Shown here one piece after another: positions 35,371-44,677 of a stretch of DNA of 64,000 bases. The position numbers were made by a program, and so were the translations under genes. Under the pieces are notes generated by a model that did no database searches, had not been told where the DNA came from, and worked only from the letters and a program-made list of their open reading frames with translations. The stretch spans positions 3,472,001 to 3,536,000 of the forward strand of contig NC_010397.1 of the NCBI RefSeq assembly GCF_000069185.1, read 5' to 3'. The DNA is from Mycobacteroides abscessus ATCC 19977 (lineage in GTDB: Bacteria > Actinomycetota > Actinomycetes > Mycobacteriales > Mycobacteriaceae). Positions within the stretch are counted from its first letter, which is position 1. Every line of letters begins with the position of its first letter.

Positions 35371-35399
35371 CTTCAGAACCACTCCAAGGAAGGTGTGGC

Positions 35400-35756
35400 A
35401 TGTCTAAATCTACCCTCGGACTATCGGCGGCGGCGTGTACTTCGGTTGCGTTGCTGTGTGCGGCACCTGCGGTAGCAGGCCCCAAATCGCCCCAAACCCC
35501 CAGCGAGCTCGGTGCCGAGTTCCAATCGCAAGGCTATAAGGTTCAGTACGAGCGAATTGGTAACTGCGCCTTGGATAGCGGATCGGTGGTCGGCACACGG
35601 ATCGGACCTGCCGTGTGGGCAGATACCACTACACAGACCAAGGCAGGCGGCGGTGTGGGCGACGGCGCCGGTACCCGCGGGGGTGTCACGTGGTCCCACG
35701 ACATCGATCACCAGATCGCCTACATCACGGTGGCATGCAAACGCCCGGCGAAATGA
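35400..35756 (+). CDS. Small secreted hypothetical protein
   Basis: A 118-aa exported protein. Signal peptide with LGLSAAACTSVALLCAAPAVAG, then a mature part of about 90 residues with two cysteines (GNCALD and VACKR), probably one disulfide. ELGAEFQSQGYKVQYERIG resembles small mycobacterial secreted proteins of unknown function. AAGGAAGG precedes the ATG at a good distance. No recognised family. Confidence 0.75.
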   Translation: MSKSTLGLSAAACTSVALLCAAPAVAGPKSPQTPSELGAEFQSQGYKVQYERIGNCALDSGSVVGTRIGPAVWADTTTQTKAGGGVGDGAGTRGGVTWSHDIDHQIAYITVACKRPAK

Positions 35757-35968
35757 GCGGCGTGCCCGCTCACTAGTCAGCAGGGCTTGCCTAAATTCGT
35801 TGCGCGCATGGCCCTGTCGAGCTAAATTCGTGTTGGTTGAGTTCACAGCCACACGGGGTCGTCAGCACTCAGTGAAGCGCCGAGCTTGACGATGACAGGT
35901 TCATACCGCGCAGGCGACCCCGGAAATCGGAAAGCAAGTATTGGTTTTCGGATGATGGAGCTAGCAAA

Positions 35969-36430
35969 ATGTGTGTGGAATCTGATCCGCGTCGCGGCAT
36001 ATCCTTCTCGCTCGTGCCGTACGCCAGCTCAACAGGGCGATTCACGACGCAATGGCATCGGGACCAGGTGGTGGCCATCGCCGCCTGCGGCGATCTCGAC
36101 GCGACCAACGCGGGGTGCTTTGTTGAGTACGCACTACGCCACATCGATGAAAAACACGCCTTGGTTCTGGATCTGCGTAAGCTGGAATTTCTTGGTACAG
36201 AGGGCTTCTTGGCGCTAAAGACCGTGTGGAGCTACGCACACCAAAGAGCAATCGATTGCACGGTGCTCCCTAGTGCGGCGGTCGACCGGCTACTGGAAAT
36301 AGGCGATCCCGAGTGCACTGTTTCCACGGCGGACTCACTCAGGGAAGTGCTGAATCGCCTGGCCCTTCCCCCGACCAGCAACAGCGACAATTATGAATCC
36401 GCGATGGGACCACCGCGGCTAGCCGGCTAA
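35969..36430 (+). CDS. STAS-domain protein (anti-sigma-factor antagonist-like)
   Basis: A 153-aa protein with a STAS domain: VVAIAACGDLDATNAGCFVEY, HALVLDLRKLEFLGTEGFLALKTVW and a C-terminal helix. The residue normally phosphorylated in antagonists (Ser/Thr in DLSxxxFLDSSG) corresponds to FLGTEG, so Thr is available. GGAG eight bases upstream supports the ATG. It probably belongs to the SigF/SigB-type stress partner-switching network of mycobacteria. A short palindrome GCCGGC-TAAG-GCCGGC at 36422-36437 overlaps the stop and may end transcription. Confidence 0.8.
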   Translation: MCVESDPRRGISFSLVPYASSTGRFTTQWHRDQVVAIAACGDLDATNAGCFVEYALRHIDEKHALVLDLRKLEFLGTEGFLALKTVWSYAHQRAIDCTVLPSAAVDRLLEIGDPECTVSTADSLREVLNRLALPPTSNSDNYESAMGPPRLAG

Positions 36431-36440
36431 GGCCGGCATT

Positions 36441-36590
36441 TCATGACGACCGTCGCGATGATCCGAAGTCCGTTCCGTACGCCTCCGACAACACGTCGGC
36501 GAGTTCATCGATCGCCGGCTGTTCGATGGGCGAGCGTTCGGTTTGAGACGACGTCATCGGCTCGCGCGGCCTGCCCTCAGGAATTGCCAT
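36441..36590 (-). CDS. Small acidic 49-aa protein downstream of hsp18
   Basis: A 49-aa hydrophilic protein beginning MAIPEGRPREPMTSSQTERS and containing IDELADVLSEAYGTDFG, a likely short helix. AAGGAG seven bases before the ATG at 36590 is one of the best ribosome sites in the window, so this is very probably translated. Family unknown. It is the next gene after hsp18 on the same strand, 294 bases away, with strong RNA hairpins in between. Confidence 0.6.
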   Translation of the reverse strand: MAIPEGRPREPMTSSQTERSPIEQPAIDELADVLSEAYGTDFGSSRRSS

Positions 36591-36701
36591 TGCCCGCTCC
36601 TTGGCCACCCCATCCGCCACTCGAATGGTTAGGACGCAAGTACCCACGGCGCGCGCGGATAAACGCCGTACGGCCACTCGGCCATTCCACACCCGTCGGC
36701 G

Positions 36702-36748
36702 GTCGCCGGTCCACGTAGCACCTGCACTCGGCTACGCGGACCGGCGAC
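36702..36748 (-). other. Long RNA hairpin between hsp18 and the 49-aa gene
   Basis: Arms 36702-36718 and 36732-36748 (17 bases each) enclose a 13-base loop. On the plus strand one pair is A-C, but in the minus-strand RNA that position becomes a U-G wobble, so all 17 pairs form only in the hsp18-direction transcript. No U-run follows. A smaller hairpin (GATGCC/GGCATC, 36791-36819) lies between it and hsp18. The remainder of the gap 36591-36884 shows no gene. Could be a terminator, processing site or regulatory element. Confidence 0.6.
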
Positions 36749-36884
36749 ATACCAACCGGGCCACCGGGCCGCTCGGTGTTCCGTACATCCGATGCCCCGG
36801 GTCGCCGGGCCGTGGCATCCGCTGGGCACGCTCCAGAATCCGCCCGGATCCTAGTTGGCCGAGCCGGAGACCGTGGCCGGCCAA

Positions 36885-37337
36885 TCAGGCACTGATTTTC
36901 CCTCTTGCGGAATCGTTTTCGCCCTCGATCACCACGGCATCGGCTGGACGATCCACCACGATCTTGCGCGGCTTGGCTTTCTCCGCCACCGGGATACGCA
37001 GCCGCAGGACGCCGTTTCGGTAATCCGCGGCTATCTTCTCCGTATCCAAGTTGTCCCCGAGCACAAGTTGACGCGAGAACACCCCACGAGCGCGTTCACT
37101 GGCGAGCATTTCTCTCCCCGGGTCCACCGGCGCGCGCTCGGCGCGCACCGTGACCACGTTGTGTTCGATGTCGAGATCAAGCGACTCGCCTGAAATCCCG
37201 GGCAGATCGAACTCGACAATGAACTCGTTGCCGTCTCGCCACGCGTCCATAGGCATGAGCGCAGGGCGAGCCGCAGTACCCAACACCTGTTGCGTGAAAC
37301 GGTCCAGATCCCGGAACGGATCGGTACGCATCAGCAT
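36885..37337 (-). CDS. hsp18: Hsp20-family small heat-shock protein (18-kDa antigen)
   Basis: A 150-aa alpha-crystallin-type chaperone that closely resembles the 18-kDa antigen of M. leprae and M. avium: [61 protein letters not shown] and [16 protein letters not shown]. It holds unfolding proteins during stress. GGAGGTG six bases before the ATG at 37337 is a strong ribosome site. A MerR-type regulator (HspR-like) is divergent, 111 bases away, and very probably controls it. Confidence 0.93.
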   Translation of the reverse strand: MLMRTDPFRDLDRFTQQVLGTAARPALMPMDAWRDGNEFIVEFDLPGISGESLDLDIEHNVVTVRAERAPVDPGREMLASERARGVFSRQLVLGDNLDTEKIAADYRNGVLRLRIPVAEKAKPRKIVVDRPADAVVIEGENDSARGKISA

Positions 37338-37448
37338 GGTGGCCACCTCCACACATCCTTTCGTCAGTATCTGAACGTCAGCCGCCTGATAATCTATGTC
37401 AGACGACACAGATATTTATATAACACCGAGAGAGATTAAGATCAAGCA

Positions 37449-37820
37449 GTGGTGCCAGAAGACGTCTTGTACCCCAGCGGCAGCCCCGTTCCCCGGCTGG
37501 AGGGACCTCGGCCGCCGGAGTTGCCTGCGCCGGAAAAGGGCGTGTACGGCATTTCCGTCGCCGCCGAGCTTTCCGGAGCTGCCACCCAGTCTCTGCGGCT
37601 ATGGGAGCGTCATGGGCTGCTGGCGCCCTCACGGACTGAGGGCGGTACACGCCGCTACAGCCCGGAAGATCTCATCCGTATCCGCCGCATAACTACCCTC
37701 GTGGCGGCAGGCGTCAACATCGCCGGCATCGCATTCATCCTCGAGCTGGAGGACGACAACACGGCCCTACGCGCCGCCGTCTACGACCAACAGCGCCGAC
37801 ACAGCGACACCGATAGATAG
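37449..37820 (+). CDS. MerR-family regulator (HspR-like)
   Basis: A 123-aa MerR protein. After a Pro-rich N-terminal arm of about 33 residues, the helix-turn-helix reads YGISVAAELSGAATQSLRLW with ERHGLLAPSRTEGGTRRYSPEDL, the MerR/HspR signature, then a dimer helix. There is no cysteine-based metal site. Start is one of two adjacent GTG codons. Divergence from hsp18 suggests heat- or stress-dependent control of that gene. I do not see an exact CTTGAGT-type HAIR box in the 111-base gap. Confidence 0.85.
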   Translation: MVPEDVLYPSGSPVPRLEGPRPPELPAPEKGVYGISVAAELSGAATQSLRLWERHGLLAPSRTEGGTRRYSPEDLIRIRRITTLVAAGVNIAGIAFILELEDDNTALRAAVYDQQRRHSDTDR

Positions 37821-37846
37821 GTTCACACGGCTTCTATGCTGACGGC

Positions 37847-38272
37847 GTGAGCACGAGCGAAACCATGCCGACGATCCGGGTCAGTGCCGTAGTCCTACGG
37901 GACGACCGCGGTGCGGTGCTGACCGTACGGAAGCGCGGCAGTACCAGGTTCATGCTGCCCGGTGGCAAGCCTGATCGCGGCGAAAACGCCGCACAGACCG
38001 CCGTGCGCGAAGTTTGCGAGGAGCTCTCGGTACATCTGGAACCATCGGCCCTGCGACCGCTGGGAGTCTTCCGGGCCGCGGCGGCAAACGAACCCGGATT
38101 CGAGGTCGAGTCAACGGTCTTCGAGCATCCGTCCGTAACGGTCAGCCAACCGGCCGCCGAGATCGAAGAACTCCGCTGGCAGTCGCTCGACGAGCCCTAT
38201 CCCACAGACCTGGCGCCGCTGCTGGCCGAACACGTGCTTCCCATCCTGTCTGGAAACCGGCCGCGGCCATAG
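37847..38272 (+). CDS. NUDIX hydrolase
   Basis: A 141-aa Nudix hydrolase. The Nudix box is GGKPDRGENAAQTAVREVCE followed by ELSV (about residues 44-67); the Gx5Ex7RExxEE core is intact with Ser in place of the last Gly. VVLRDDRGAVLTVRKRGS precedes it. It hydrolyses a nucleoside diphosphate-X bond; the exact substrate is unknown. GTG start 26 bases after the MerR gene on the same strand. Confidence 0.88.
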   Translation: MSTSETMPTIRVSAVVLRDDRGAVLTVRKRGSTRFMLPGGKPDRGENAAQTAVREVCEELSVHLEPSALRPLGVFRAAAANEPGFEVESTVFEHPSVTVSQPAAEIEELRWQSLDEPYPTDLAPLLAEHVLPILSGNRPRP

Positions 38273-38304
38273 CCGCACGGGATTCGGGTGATCGCAAGCA
38301 GCTG

Positions 38305-39948
38305 CTACAAAGTCGCGTCCAGTTGCCCCAGCCGATCGGTGAGCCTCAGATTCTCCGAGTAGTCGACCGGGCAGGCGATCAGCGAGACACCGCCATCGTC
38401 AAGCGCCGCTTGCAGCGTCGGCAGCAATTGGTCGGCCGCGGTGATGCGATAGCCCTTGGCTCCGAAGCTCTCGGCGTAGGACACGATGTCGGGATTGGTG
38501 AACGACACGTGGTGGTGTTCCCCGAGTTCGAGGTCCATCTTCCACTCGATGAGCCCGTAGCCGCCGTCCTCCCAGATCAAAACCACCAGCGGGATGCGCT
38601 CTCGTACGGCAGTCTCGATCTCCTGTGAGTTCATCAGGAAGGCGCCATCGCCGGCGACCGCCAACACCTTCGTATCGGGGCGGGCCAACTTGACGCCCAG
38701 CGCTCCAGGCAGTGCGAAACCCATGGTGGACAGCCCATTAGAGACAAGGCAGGTATTGGGCTCATAGGTCGGGTAAAGACGCGCCATCCACATCTTGGTG
38801 GCACCGGTATCGACAAGCACGACGTCGCTGCGGCCCAGCGCTGCCCGGATGTCGGCCACGATCCGCTGCGGCGCCATGGGGAAACGTGAATCCTGTTGTC
38901 CCCGAGTAAATTCCTCGGCGAGCAGAGCGGATCCCGGAGCTGCGGCGCAGTCGAAACGATGCCCAGCGAGGGCATCGGTGAGCGCGTTCACCGAAGCGCT
39001 GATATCACCGATGATTCCCACCGACACCGAATAGTGGGCGTCGACTTCGGCCGGGAACCTATGGAGATGGATGATCTGCTTGTCGCCATGCGGGTTGATC
39101 CGCACCGGGTCGAACTCTTGCAGCTCATACCCCACCGCAACAATCACGTCGGCGTGCTCAAAGCCGAAATTGGCGTAGTCACGCCGCATAAAGCCGACCG
39201 TCCCCATGCTGTTCGGATGGTCATCGGGCATCGCACCCTTACCGTGGAAGGTGTTGGCCACCGGCACACCGAGCTCCTCGGAGAACCGAATCAATGCCGC
39301 CGTCGCACCTCCACGAGCGGCGCCGTGACCGGCAAGTAGCACCGGCCGATGCGCCCTCCGCAGGATGTCAACCGCGCGCTGTACTTGACCGGCCATCGGC
39401 GCTTCGGGGTGTACCACATTACGCGGCAATGGGTTCAGCTCATAGTTCGCACCGTCTGCGTCGATGTTCTCGGGCACTGCCAGAAATACGGCCGCCGGCC
39501 GTTCGGTCTCGGCAAGCTTGAAGGCCTTGCGGAACATCTCCGGGATGGCCCGGGCGGTAGGAACGCCATCCGCCCACCGGGTGATCGGACGGAACATGGC
39601 CACCAGGTCCACGTATTGATGCGATTCTTTGTAAGCCCGATCCTGGCCGACCTGGGCGGCGATCGCGACCAAAGGTGTGCTGTTCGTCGACGCGTCGGCG
39701 ACTCCCAGCTGTAGGTTGATCGCCCCAGGACCCAACGTGGCGGACACCACCCCGGCACGCCCGGTGACCCGGCCATACATTTCCGCCATGAACGCCGCGC
39801 CCTGCTCGTGACGGGTCAGAATGTAGCGGATGTCCGATGCCGCGAGCGCCTGGATAAACCGGATGTTCTCTTCCCCCGGTATTCCGAAGACCACAGAAAC
39901 GCCCTCGTTCTCCAAACACTTCACCATTAATTGGGCAGCTGTGCTCAT
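38305..39948 (-). CDS. ThDP-dependent decarboxylase of acetolactate-synthase type
   Basis: A 547-aa thiamine-diphosphate enzyme. Activating E48 is in LTRHEQGAAFMAEMYGR, the middle FAD-like domain follows, and the ThDP/Mg loop is VAGDGAFLMNSQEIETAVRE with EDGGYGLIEWKMDLE after it. It would usually be annotated acetolactate synthase. However, the N-terminus (CLENEGVSVVFGIPGEENI) and SHQYVDLVAMFRPITRW are also how I recall cyanobacterial 2-oxoglutarate decarboxylase, and the gene is back to back with gabD1, as expected for a 2-oxoglutarate to succinate route. No small regulatory subunit gene (ilvN) is adjacent. Either role is possible. Confidence 0.8.
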   Translation of the reverse strand: MSTAAQLMVKCLENEGVSVVFGIPGEENIRFIQALAASDIRYILTRHEQGAAFMAEMYGRVTGRAGVVSATLGPGAINLQLGVADASTNSTPLVAIAAQVGQDRAYKESHQYVDLVAMFRPITRWADGVPTARAIPEMFRKAFKLAETERPAAVFLAVPENIDADGANYELNPLPRNVVHPEAPMAGQVQRAVDILRRAHRPVLLAGHGAARGGATAALIRFSEELGVPVANTFHGKGAMPDDHPNSMGTVGFMRRDYANFGFEHADVIVAVGYELQEFDPVRINPHGDKQIIHLHRFPAEVDAHYSVSVGIIGDISASVNALTDALAGHRFDCAAAPGSALLAEEFTRGQQDSRFPMAPQRIVADIRAALGRSDVVLVDTGATKMWMARLYPTYEPNTCLVSNGLSTMGFALPGALGVKLARPDTKVLAVAGDGAFLMNSQEIETAVRERIPLVVLIWEDGGYGLIEWKMDLELGEHHHVSFTNPDIVSYAESFGAKGYRITAADQLLPTLQAALDDGGVSLIACPVDYSENLRLTDRLGQLDATL

Positions 39949-39977
39949 CTTTCCTACGGTAGTGGCACGCTGGAGAC

Positions 39978-41351
39978 ATGCCTATCGCAACGATCAACCC
40001 GGCCACCGGAGAGACGATCAAGACTTTTACAGCGGCGTCCGACGCGGAAATCGACGCGGCCATCGGACGCGCACATGACCGCTTCAGGCAGTACCGCACA
40101 ACGAGTTTCTCCGACAGAGCCGCCTGGGCGCTATCCACCGCCGATCTCTTAGAGGCAGAGGCCGATGATGTCGCCGCCCTGATGACGCTGGAAATGGGTA
40201 AGACCTTGGCCTCGGCCAAGGCCGAGGTCCTCAAGTGCGCCAAGGGATTCCGATTCTATGCCGAGAACGCCGAGGCCATGCTCGCCCCGGAACCGGCCGA
40301 TGCATCTGCTGTGAACGCGTCACAGGCCTATGCCCAGTACCAGCCCCTTGGGGTGGTACTGGCGGTGATGCCGTGGAATTTCCCCTTGTGGCAGGCGGTG
40401 AGGTTTGCGGCGCCCGCACTCATGGCAGGCAACGTAGGCCTGCTCAAGCACGCGTCGAACGTCCCACAGTCCGCCTTGTACCTCGCCGACGTGATCGCTC
40501 GCGGAGGCTTCCCCGAGGGCTGCTTCCAGACGCTGCTGGTGCCCTCGAGTGCGGTCGAACGGATTCTGCGTGACCCACGAGTAGCGGCCGCCACACTCAC
40601 CGGAAGCGAGCCGGCGGGTCGATCCGTGGCCGCGATTGCCGGTGATGAGGTGAAACCCACCGTCCTGGAGCTCGGTGGTAGCGACCCGTTTATCGTGATG
40701 CCCTCGGCGGACCTTGAGCAGGCCGTCTCGACCGCGGTCACCGCCAGAGTCCAAAACAACGGTCAATCCTGCATCGCCGCGAAGAGATTCATCGCCCATC
40801 GCGATATCTACGACGATTTTCTATCCAGGTTTGTCGAGAAAATGGCCGCCCTACGCGTCGGCGACCCCACGGACCCGGCCACCGATGTCGGACCGCTGGC
40901 CACCGAGCAGGGCCGTGACGAGGTCGACAAGCAGGTCCAGCAGGCCGTCGCGGCCGGTGCCAGCATCCGCTGCGGCGGTACCCGACCGGACGGCCCGGGG
41001 TGGTACTACCCGCCGACCGTCATCACCGATATCACCAAGAACATGCCGATATTCGGTGAAGAGGTGTTCGGCCCGGTTGCCTCGGTATACCGCGCAACCG
41101 ACATCGAGGAAGCAATAGAGGTTGCCAACGCCACGTCGTTCGGACTTGGCGCCAATGCCTGGACACGCGAGACAGCAGAGCAACAACGGTTCATCAATGA
41201 GCTCGATGCCGGCCAGGTCTTCATCAACGGCATGACGGTGTCCTATCCGGAAGTCCCGTTCGGCGGCATCAAACGCTCCGGATACGGCCGCGAGCTCTCG
41301 GCCCACGGCATCCGTGAGTTCTGCAATATCAAGACGGTCTGGATCGCCTGA
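39978..41351 (+). CDS. gabD1: NADP-dependent succinate-semialdehyde dehydrogenase GabD1
   Basis: A 457-aa aldehyde dehydrogenase nearly collinear with M. tuberculosis GabD1. It begins MPIATINPATGETIKTF and holds MPWNFPLWQAVRFAAPALMA, LTGSEPAGRSVA, the catalytic Glu in VLELGGSDPF and Cys in NNGQSCIAAKRF, and ends GRELSAHGIREFCNIKTVWI. It oxidises succinic semialdehyde to succinate, closing a 2-oxoglutarate bypass or the GABA shunt. GGAG precedes the ATG. Only 29 bases separate its start from the divergent ThDP enzyme. Confidence 0.95.
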   Translation: MPIATINPATGETIKTFTAASDAEIDAAIGRAHDRFRQYRTTSFSDRAAWALSTADLLEAEADDVAALMTLEMGKTLASAKAEVLKCAKGFRFYAENAEAMLAPEPADASAVNASQAYAQYQPLGVVLAVMPWNFPLWQAVRFAAPALMAGNVGLLKHASNVPQSALYLADVIARGGFPEGCFQTLLVPSSAVERILRDPRVAAATLTGSEPAGRSVAAIAGDEVKPTVLELGGSDPFIVMPSADLEQAVSTAVTARVQNNGQSCIAAKRFIAHRDIYDDFLSRFVEKMAALRVGDPTDPATDVGPLATEQGRDEVDKQVQQAVAAGASIRCGGTRPDGPGWYYPPTVITDITKNMPIFGEEVFGPVASVYRATDIEEAIEVANATSFGLGANAWTRETAEQQRFINELDAGQVFINGMTVSYPEVPFGGIKRSGYGRELSAHGIREFCNIKTVWIA

Positions 41352-41370
41352 ATCGGCAGGCGGCGCAACA

Positions 41371-41400
41371 GAAGACCCCCCGAACATTCGGGGGGTCTTC
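41371..41400. terminator. Bidirectional intrinsic terminator between gabD1 and ssrA
   Basis: A perfect 12-bp stem (GAAGACCCCCCG / CGGGGGGTCTTC) with a six-base loop, followed by TTATT on the plus strand. It lies after the gabD1 stop and just beyond the 3' end of tmRNA on the minus strand, so it can end both. Confidence 0.85.
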
Positions 41401-41406
41401 TTATTG

Positions 41407-41772
41407 TGGAGCTGCCGGGAATTGAACCCGGGTCCAACGGCCCTTCATTAAGGCTTCTCCGTGCGCAGTTCGCTATGCCTCTACTTGGATCTCTCGGTCC
41501 CGCGAACAAGCCGAGATGACGATCCCAGCCGCTGTTTGATGTCCCGGTGGCCTCCGCGGCCGAAGCCACCGGTTGATCCCGCTAGCTGATGCCAGGGTCC
41601 GGGCCGCGGGAGGTCCCGGTCTGACAGACACGCAGTCGCTTAGGCAGCGAGTGCGTAGTCGCGCTGATGAGAATCGGCGCTTAATTGGTTGCAATGACGC
41701 TTACGGTGGTCTCTTGCCTGCACCGGCACGCTTCCCTTAAGTCGAGACTCGCTGTCGAAACCGTTCAGCCCC
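41407..41772 (-). ncRNA. ssrA: tmRNA (ssrA)
   Basis: A 366-nt minus-strand tmRNA that rescues stalled ribosomes with SmpB. The 5' end GGGGCTGAACGG and 3' end GGGTTCAATTCCCGGCAGCT form the tRNA-Ala-like half. The tag frame is at 41640-41678 on the minus strand and encodes ADSHQRDYALAA then TAA, resuming at GCC. CCA is not encoded. The gene lies near smpB but on its own promoter. Confidence 0.96.
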
Positions 41773-41895
41773 GTCACCCCACCGACCTTCGGTGGGACAC
41801 TCCATCCTACCGCCAGATATCGATGAAGCCACCGAATTACCTACCCGTGCCACGGTAGCGTCAGCCAGACGTCGCCAAACTTCGGGAGTAATCAC

Positions 41896-42465
41896 ATGCG
41901 CATGCTGCTGATCACCTGTGTAGCCGTTGCGGCGGGTGCCACCACCTTCGCTGGTCAGGCGGCCGCGGACCCGCCGCCGCCCAACCTTGACGGCTACACC
42001 GCGGTCGAGGCCACCGCCTTTGAGACCTACTCCGCCTATGCCACCTCCGGTGTGCAGTTCCTCACCCCCGACGGTCTGCACTGCCGCATCACGGCCAACT
42101 CCCGTGCCACCGGCGTCGACGGCGCGTGCTGGGGCAAGCTCCCCGGCGTCTCGGGAGACGAGAACCTCGCCACGGTGTCGCTGACCACCTCGACCGCCAG
42201 CCTTACCCATATGCCCGACCTGGGCCAGCAGGAAATCGTCGCCCGGCCCGACGCATCACCGGCCGGCCCCGCGGCCATCGACCCCAGCATGTATCGGCCG
42301 CTCTCACCGGGGCAGAAGATCACCTACGGCCTCAAGGCCACCGACAAGGTGATCACCTGCGCCGTCGGTGAACAGCGCGAGACAACGTGCATATTGCCCA
42401 ACAACTTCACCGGTGACGGTCCACACGGATTCGTGCTGTCCCCCACCGGCAGTCGCGCCTTCTAG
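41896..42465 (+). CDS. Secreted hypothetical protein
   Basis: A 189-aa exported protein of a mycobacterial type: signal peptide (LLITCVAVAAGATTFAGQAAA), then VQFLTPDGLHCRITANS, CWGKLPGV, and a C-terminal ITYGLKATDKVITCAVGEQR, with cysteine pairs for two disulfides. GGGAG seven bases before the ATG supports the start. Function unknown. Confidence 0.8.
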   Translation: MRMLLITCVAVAAGATTFAGQAAADPPPPNLDGYTAVEATAFETYSAYATSGVQFLTPDGLHCRITANSRATGVDGACWGKLPGVSGDENLATVSLTTSTASLTHMPDLGQQEIVARPDASPAGPAAIDPSMYRPLSPGQKITYGLKATDKVITCAVGEQRETTCILPNNFTGDGPHGFVLSPTGSRAF

Positions 42466-42550
42466 CTAGCGCCGAAACCGACGTTGTGACGGAAACGTGC
42501 GAGACGAAACCGCTAAAGGTTGCTTTCGACGAGTGCCCGCGTAAACCGGG

Positions 42551-43030
42551 TCACATGCCTTTGGCGCGGCGTCCCAGCTCACGGGTGATCTCACGCGAAG
42601 CGTCCCGTTTGGCGATGTCCTGACGCTTGTCGTGAGCCTGCTTACCCCGCGCCAGCGCCAACTCCACCTTGACCTTGCCGTCCAGGAAGTACAGCGACAG
42701 CGGTACCAGGGTCAGATTGCCGTCGCGGGTCTTGCCGACCAGCATGTCGATCTGCGCCCTGTGCAACAACAGTTTCCGGTTCCGCAGCGGAGCGTGATTG
42801 GTCCAGGTGCCGTGGTCGTATTGCGGGATATGCACGCCGCGCAACCACACCTCGCCGTCATCGACGGTGGCGAAGGCATCGACCAGCGATGCCTTGCCCT
42901 CGCGCAGTGTCTTGACCTCGGTGCCCACCAACTGCACCCCGGCCTCATACACATCGATGATCGAATAGTTGTGTCGTGCCTTGCGATTGGTCGCGATGAC
43001 TTTTCGTCCGTCGGCCGGTTTCTTACTCAT
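42551..43030 (-). CDS. smpB: SsrA-binding protein SmpB
   Basis: A 159-aa SmpB that binds tmRNA and positions it in the empty A site. Motifs: [56 protein letters not shown] and the basic tail [17 protein letters not shown]. Its ATG overlaps the ftsX stop by four bases, making it the last gene of the prfB operon. Confidence 0.97.
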   Translation of the reverse strand: MSKKPADGRKVIATNRKARHNYSIIDVYEAGVQLVGTEVKTLREGKASLVDAFATVDDGEVWLRGVHIPQYDHGTWTNHAPLRNRKLLLHRAQIDMLVGKTRDGNLTLVPLSLYFLDGKVKVELALARGKQAHDKRQDIAKRDASREITRELGRRAKGM

Positions 43031-43929
43031 CGCCGCACATACAGACGCAAAGTCACGTAGGCGGTCACACCGGCCAGCAGGATGCCCAGCGCCGCCATCT
43101 GTATGGCCGCGAGGAACACATCGCCGTAGGTGATGGGCGCTACCAAGTTGGCCTGAATGAACTGCTGCAGCGCTCCATTGAGGATGGTCACCCGCGCGAT
43201 GATCAGGCCGATGACGGCCAGCGCCACACCGGCGAGAGCCGCGATGACCGCCTCCAAAAGGAACGGCAATTGCGTGTACCAGCGCGTGGCGCCCACCAGA
43301 CGCATGATGCCGACTTCGGTACGCCGGGTATACGCGGCCACCTGAACCATGTTGGCAATCAACAGGACCGCACCCACCGCCTGAATCAGCGCGATCATGA
43401 ACGCCGCATCCCGCAAGCTGTCCAGGACCGCGAACAGCCGGTCGATGAGGTCCTTCTGGTTGAGCACGCCCCGGACGCCGGGCTTGCCCACAAAGGCCTC
43501 ATCGAAATCGGCATGCTTTTCGGGGTCTTTGAGCTTGACGATGAAGGAGGCCGGGAACGCGTCCTTGCTCACGTCCTTCATCAGATCCTGGAACTGCGGC
43601 AGCCGCCGGCCGGCGTCCGCGTAGGCATCCTCGCGGTTCACGAAACGCACCGACTTGATATCGGAACGCTTTTCGATCTCGTCGCGCAGACCCTTACAGA
43701 TGTCGCTGCTGCAAGTGGTGTCGGTGGCCGACAGATCTTCGGTGAGGAAGATCTGGGTCTCGACGCGGTCCAGGTAGATGGCCTTCGAGTTCTTGGCCAG
43801 TGATATGACCAACAGGCCACCACCGAACAGGCCGATGGCGATGGCGGTGGTGATGATCATCGCCACCGTCATCGTCACATTACGACGCAGGCCGGTGACG
43901 ACCTCGTTGAACAGAAATCCAAAACGCAT
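43027..43929 (-). CDS. ftsX: Cell division protein FtsX
   Basis: A 300-aa permease-like protein with four membrane helices: one near the start ([20 protein letters not shown]) and three in the last 130 residues. The large extracytoplasmic loop (about 45-170) is where mycobacterial FtsX contacts the peptidoglycan hydrolase RipC. Works with FtsE. Start ATG 12 bases downstream of the ftsE stop. Confidence 0.96.
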   Translation of the reverse strand: MRFGFLFNEVVTGLRRNVTMTVAMIITTAIAIGLFGGGLLVISLAKNSKAIYLDRVETQIFLTEDLSATDTTCSSDICKGLRDEIEKRSDIKSVRFVNREDAYADAGRRLPQFQDLMKDVSKDAFPASFIVKLKDPEKHADFDEAFVGKPGVRGVLNQKDLIDRLFAVLDSLRDAAFMIALIQAVGAVLLIANMVQVAAYTRRTEVGIMRLVGATRWYTQLPFLLEAVIAALAGVALAVIGLIIARVTILNGALQQFIQANLVAPITYGDVFLAAIQMAALGILLAGVTAYVTLRLYVRR

Positions 43930-43941
43930 GTTCTATTCCAC

Positions 43942-44631
43942 TTACCTATCTACCCCGTAGACACCGCGCTGCTCGTCGCGGATCAGTTTGCCCAGTTCCA
44001 GCTCGATCACGCGCTGACGCATCGAATCGACGATGTGATGGTCGTGCGTTGCCATCAGCACGGTGGTACCGGTGCGGTTGATCCGCTCCAGCAGCGCCAT
44101 GATGTCCTCACTGGTTTCGGGGTCCAGGTTTCCGGTCGGCTCGTCGGCCAGCAGCACCAGCGGACGGTTGACGAACGCGCGCGCGATACCGACGCGCTGC
44201 TGCTCACCACCGGACAGCTCCGACGGCAACCGGCTGGCCTTTCCGGTCAGGTTCACCATCTCCAACACCTCCGGAACGACCCGGTTGATGATGTCGGTCT
44301 GCTTGCCGATCACCTCAAGCGCGAAGGCGACGTTTTCATACACCGTCTTCTGCTGTAGCAACCGGAAGTCCTGGAAAACACAGCCGATCGTCTGGCGCAG
44401 ATGCGGGATTTCCCGGCCTCGCAGCTTGTTGACGTGGAACTTGGAGACCTGAACGTCCCCCTTGGTGGGCAGCTCCTCGGCCAGCAGCAGCCGCATGAAC
44501 GTCGACTTCCCCGAACCCGAAGGCCCGATGAGGAACACAAACTCGCCCTTGTCGATCTCGAGGCTCACGTTGTCCAACGCGGGCCGAGCCGACGATTTAT
44601 AGAGCTTGGTTACCTTGTCGAGGCTGATCAC
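43942..44631 (-). CDS. ftsE: Cell division ATP-binding protein FtsE
   Basis: A 229-aa ABC ATPase. Walker A is [10 protein letters not shown]-loop VFQDFRLL, signature [19 protein letters not shown], Walker [12 protein letters not shown] and the switch His in MATHDH. It powers FtsX-dependent activation of septal hydrolysis. GTG start. Located 46 bases after the Pro/Thr-rich membrane protein in the operon. Confidence 0.96.
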   Translation of the reverse strand: MISLDKVTKLYKSSARPALDNVSLEIDKGEFVFLIGPSGSGKSTFMRLLLAEELPTKGDVQVSKFHVNKLRGREIPHLRQTIGCVFQDFRLLQQKTVYENVAFALEVIGKQTDIINRVVPEVLEMVNLTGKASRLPSELSGGEQQRVGIARAFVNRPLVLLADEPTGNLDPETSEDIMALLERINRTGTTVLMATHDHHIVDSMRQRVIELELGKLIRDEQRGVYGVDR

Positions 44632-44677
44632 GGCACGCCAGTCTAGCCGGGAAAGCCGTGATAACCGTGAGGGCGCA

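Noticed and set aside
37338..37448. HspR-type HAIR element between hsp18 and the MerR gene
   Set aside because: I looked for CTTGAGT-N7-ACTCAAG symmetry and found only short CTGA/TCAG repeats, too weak to call.
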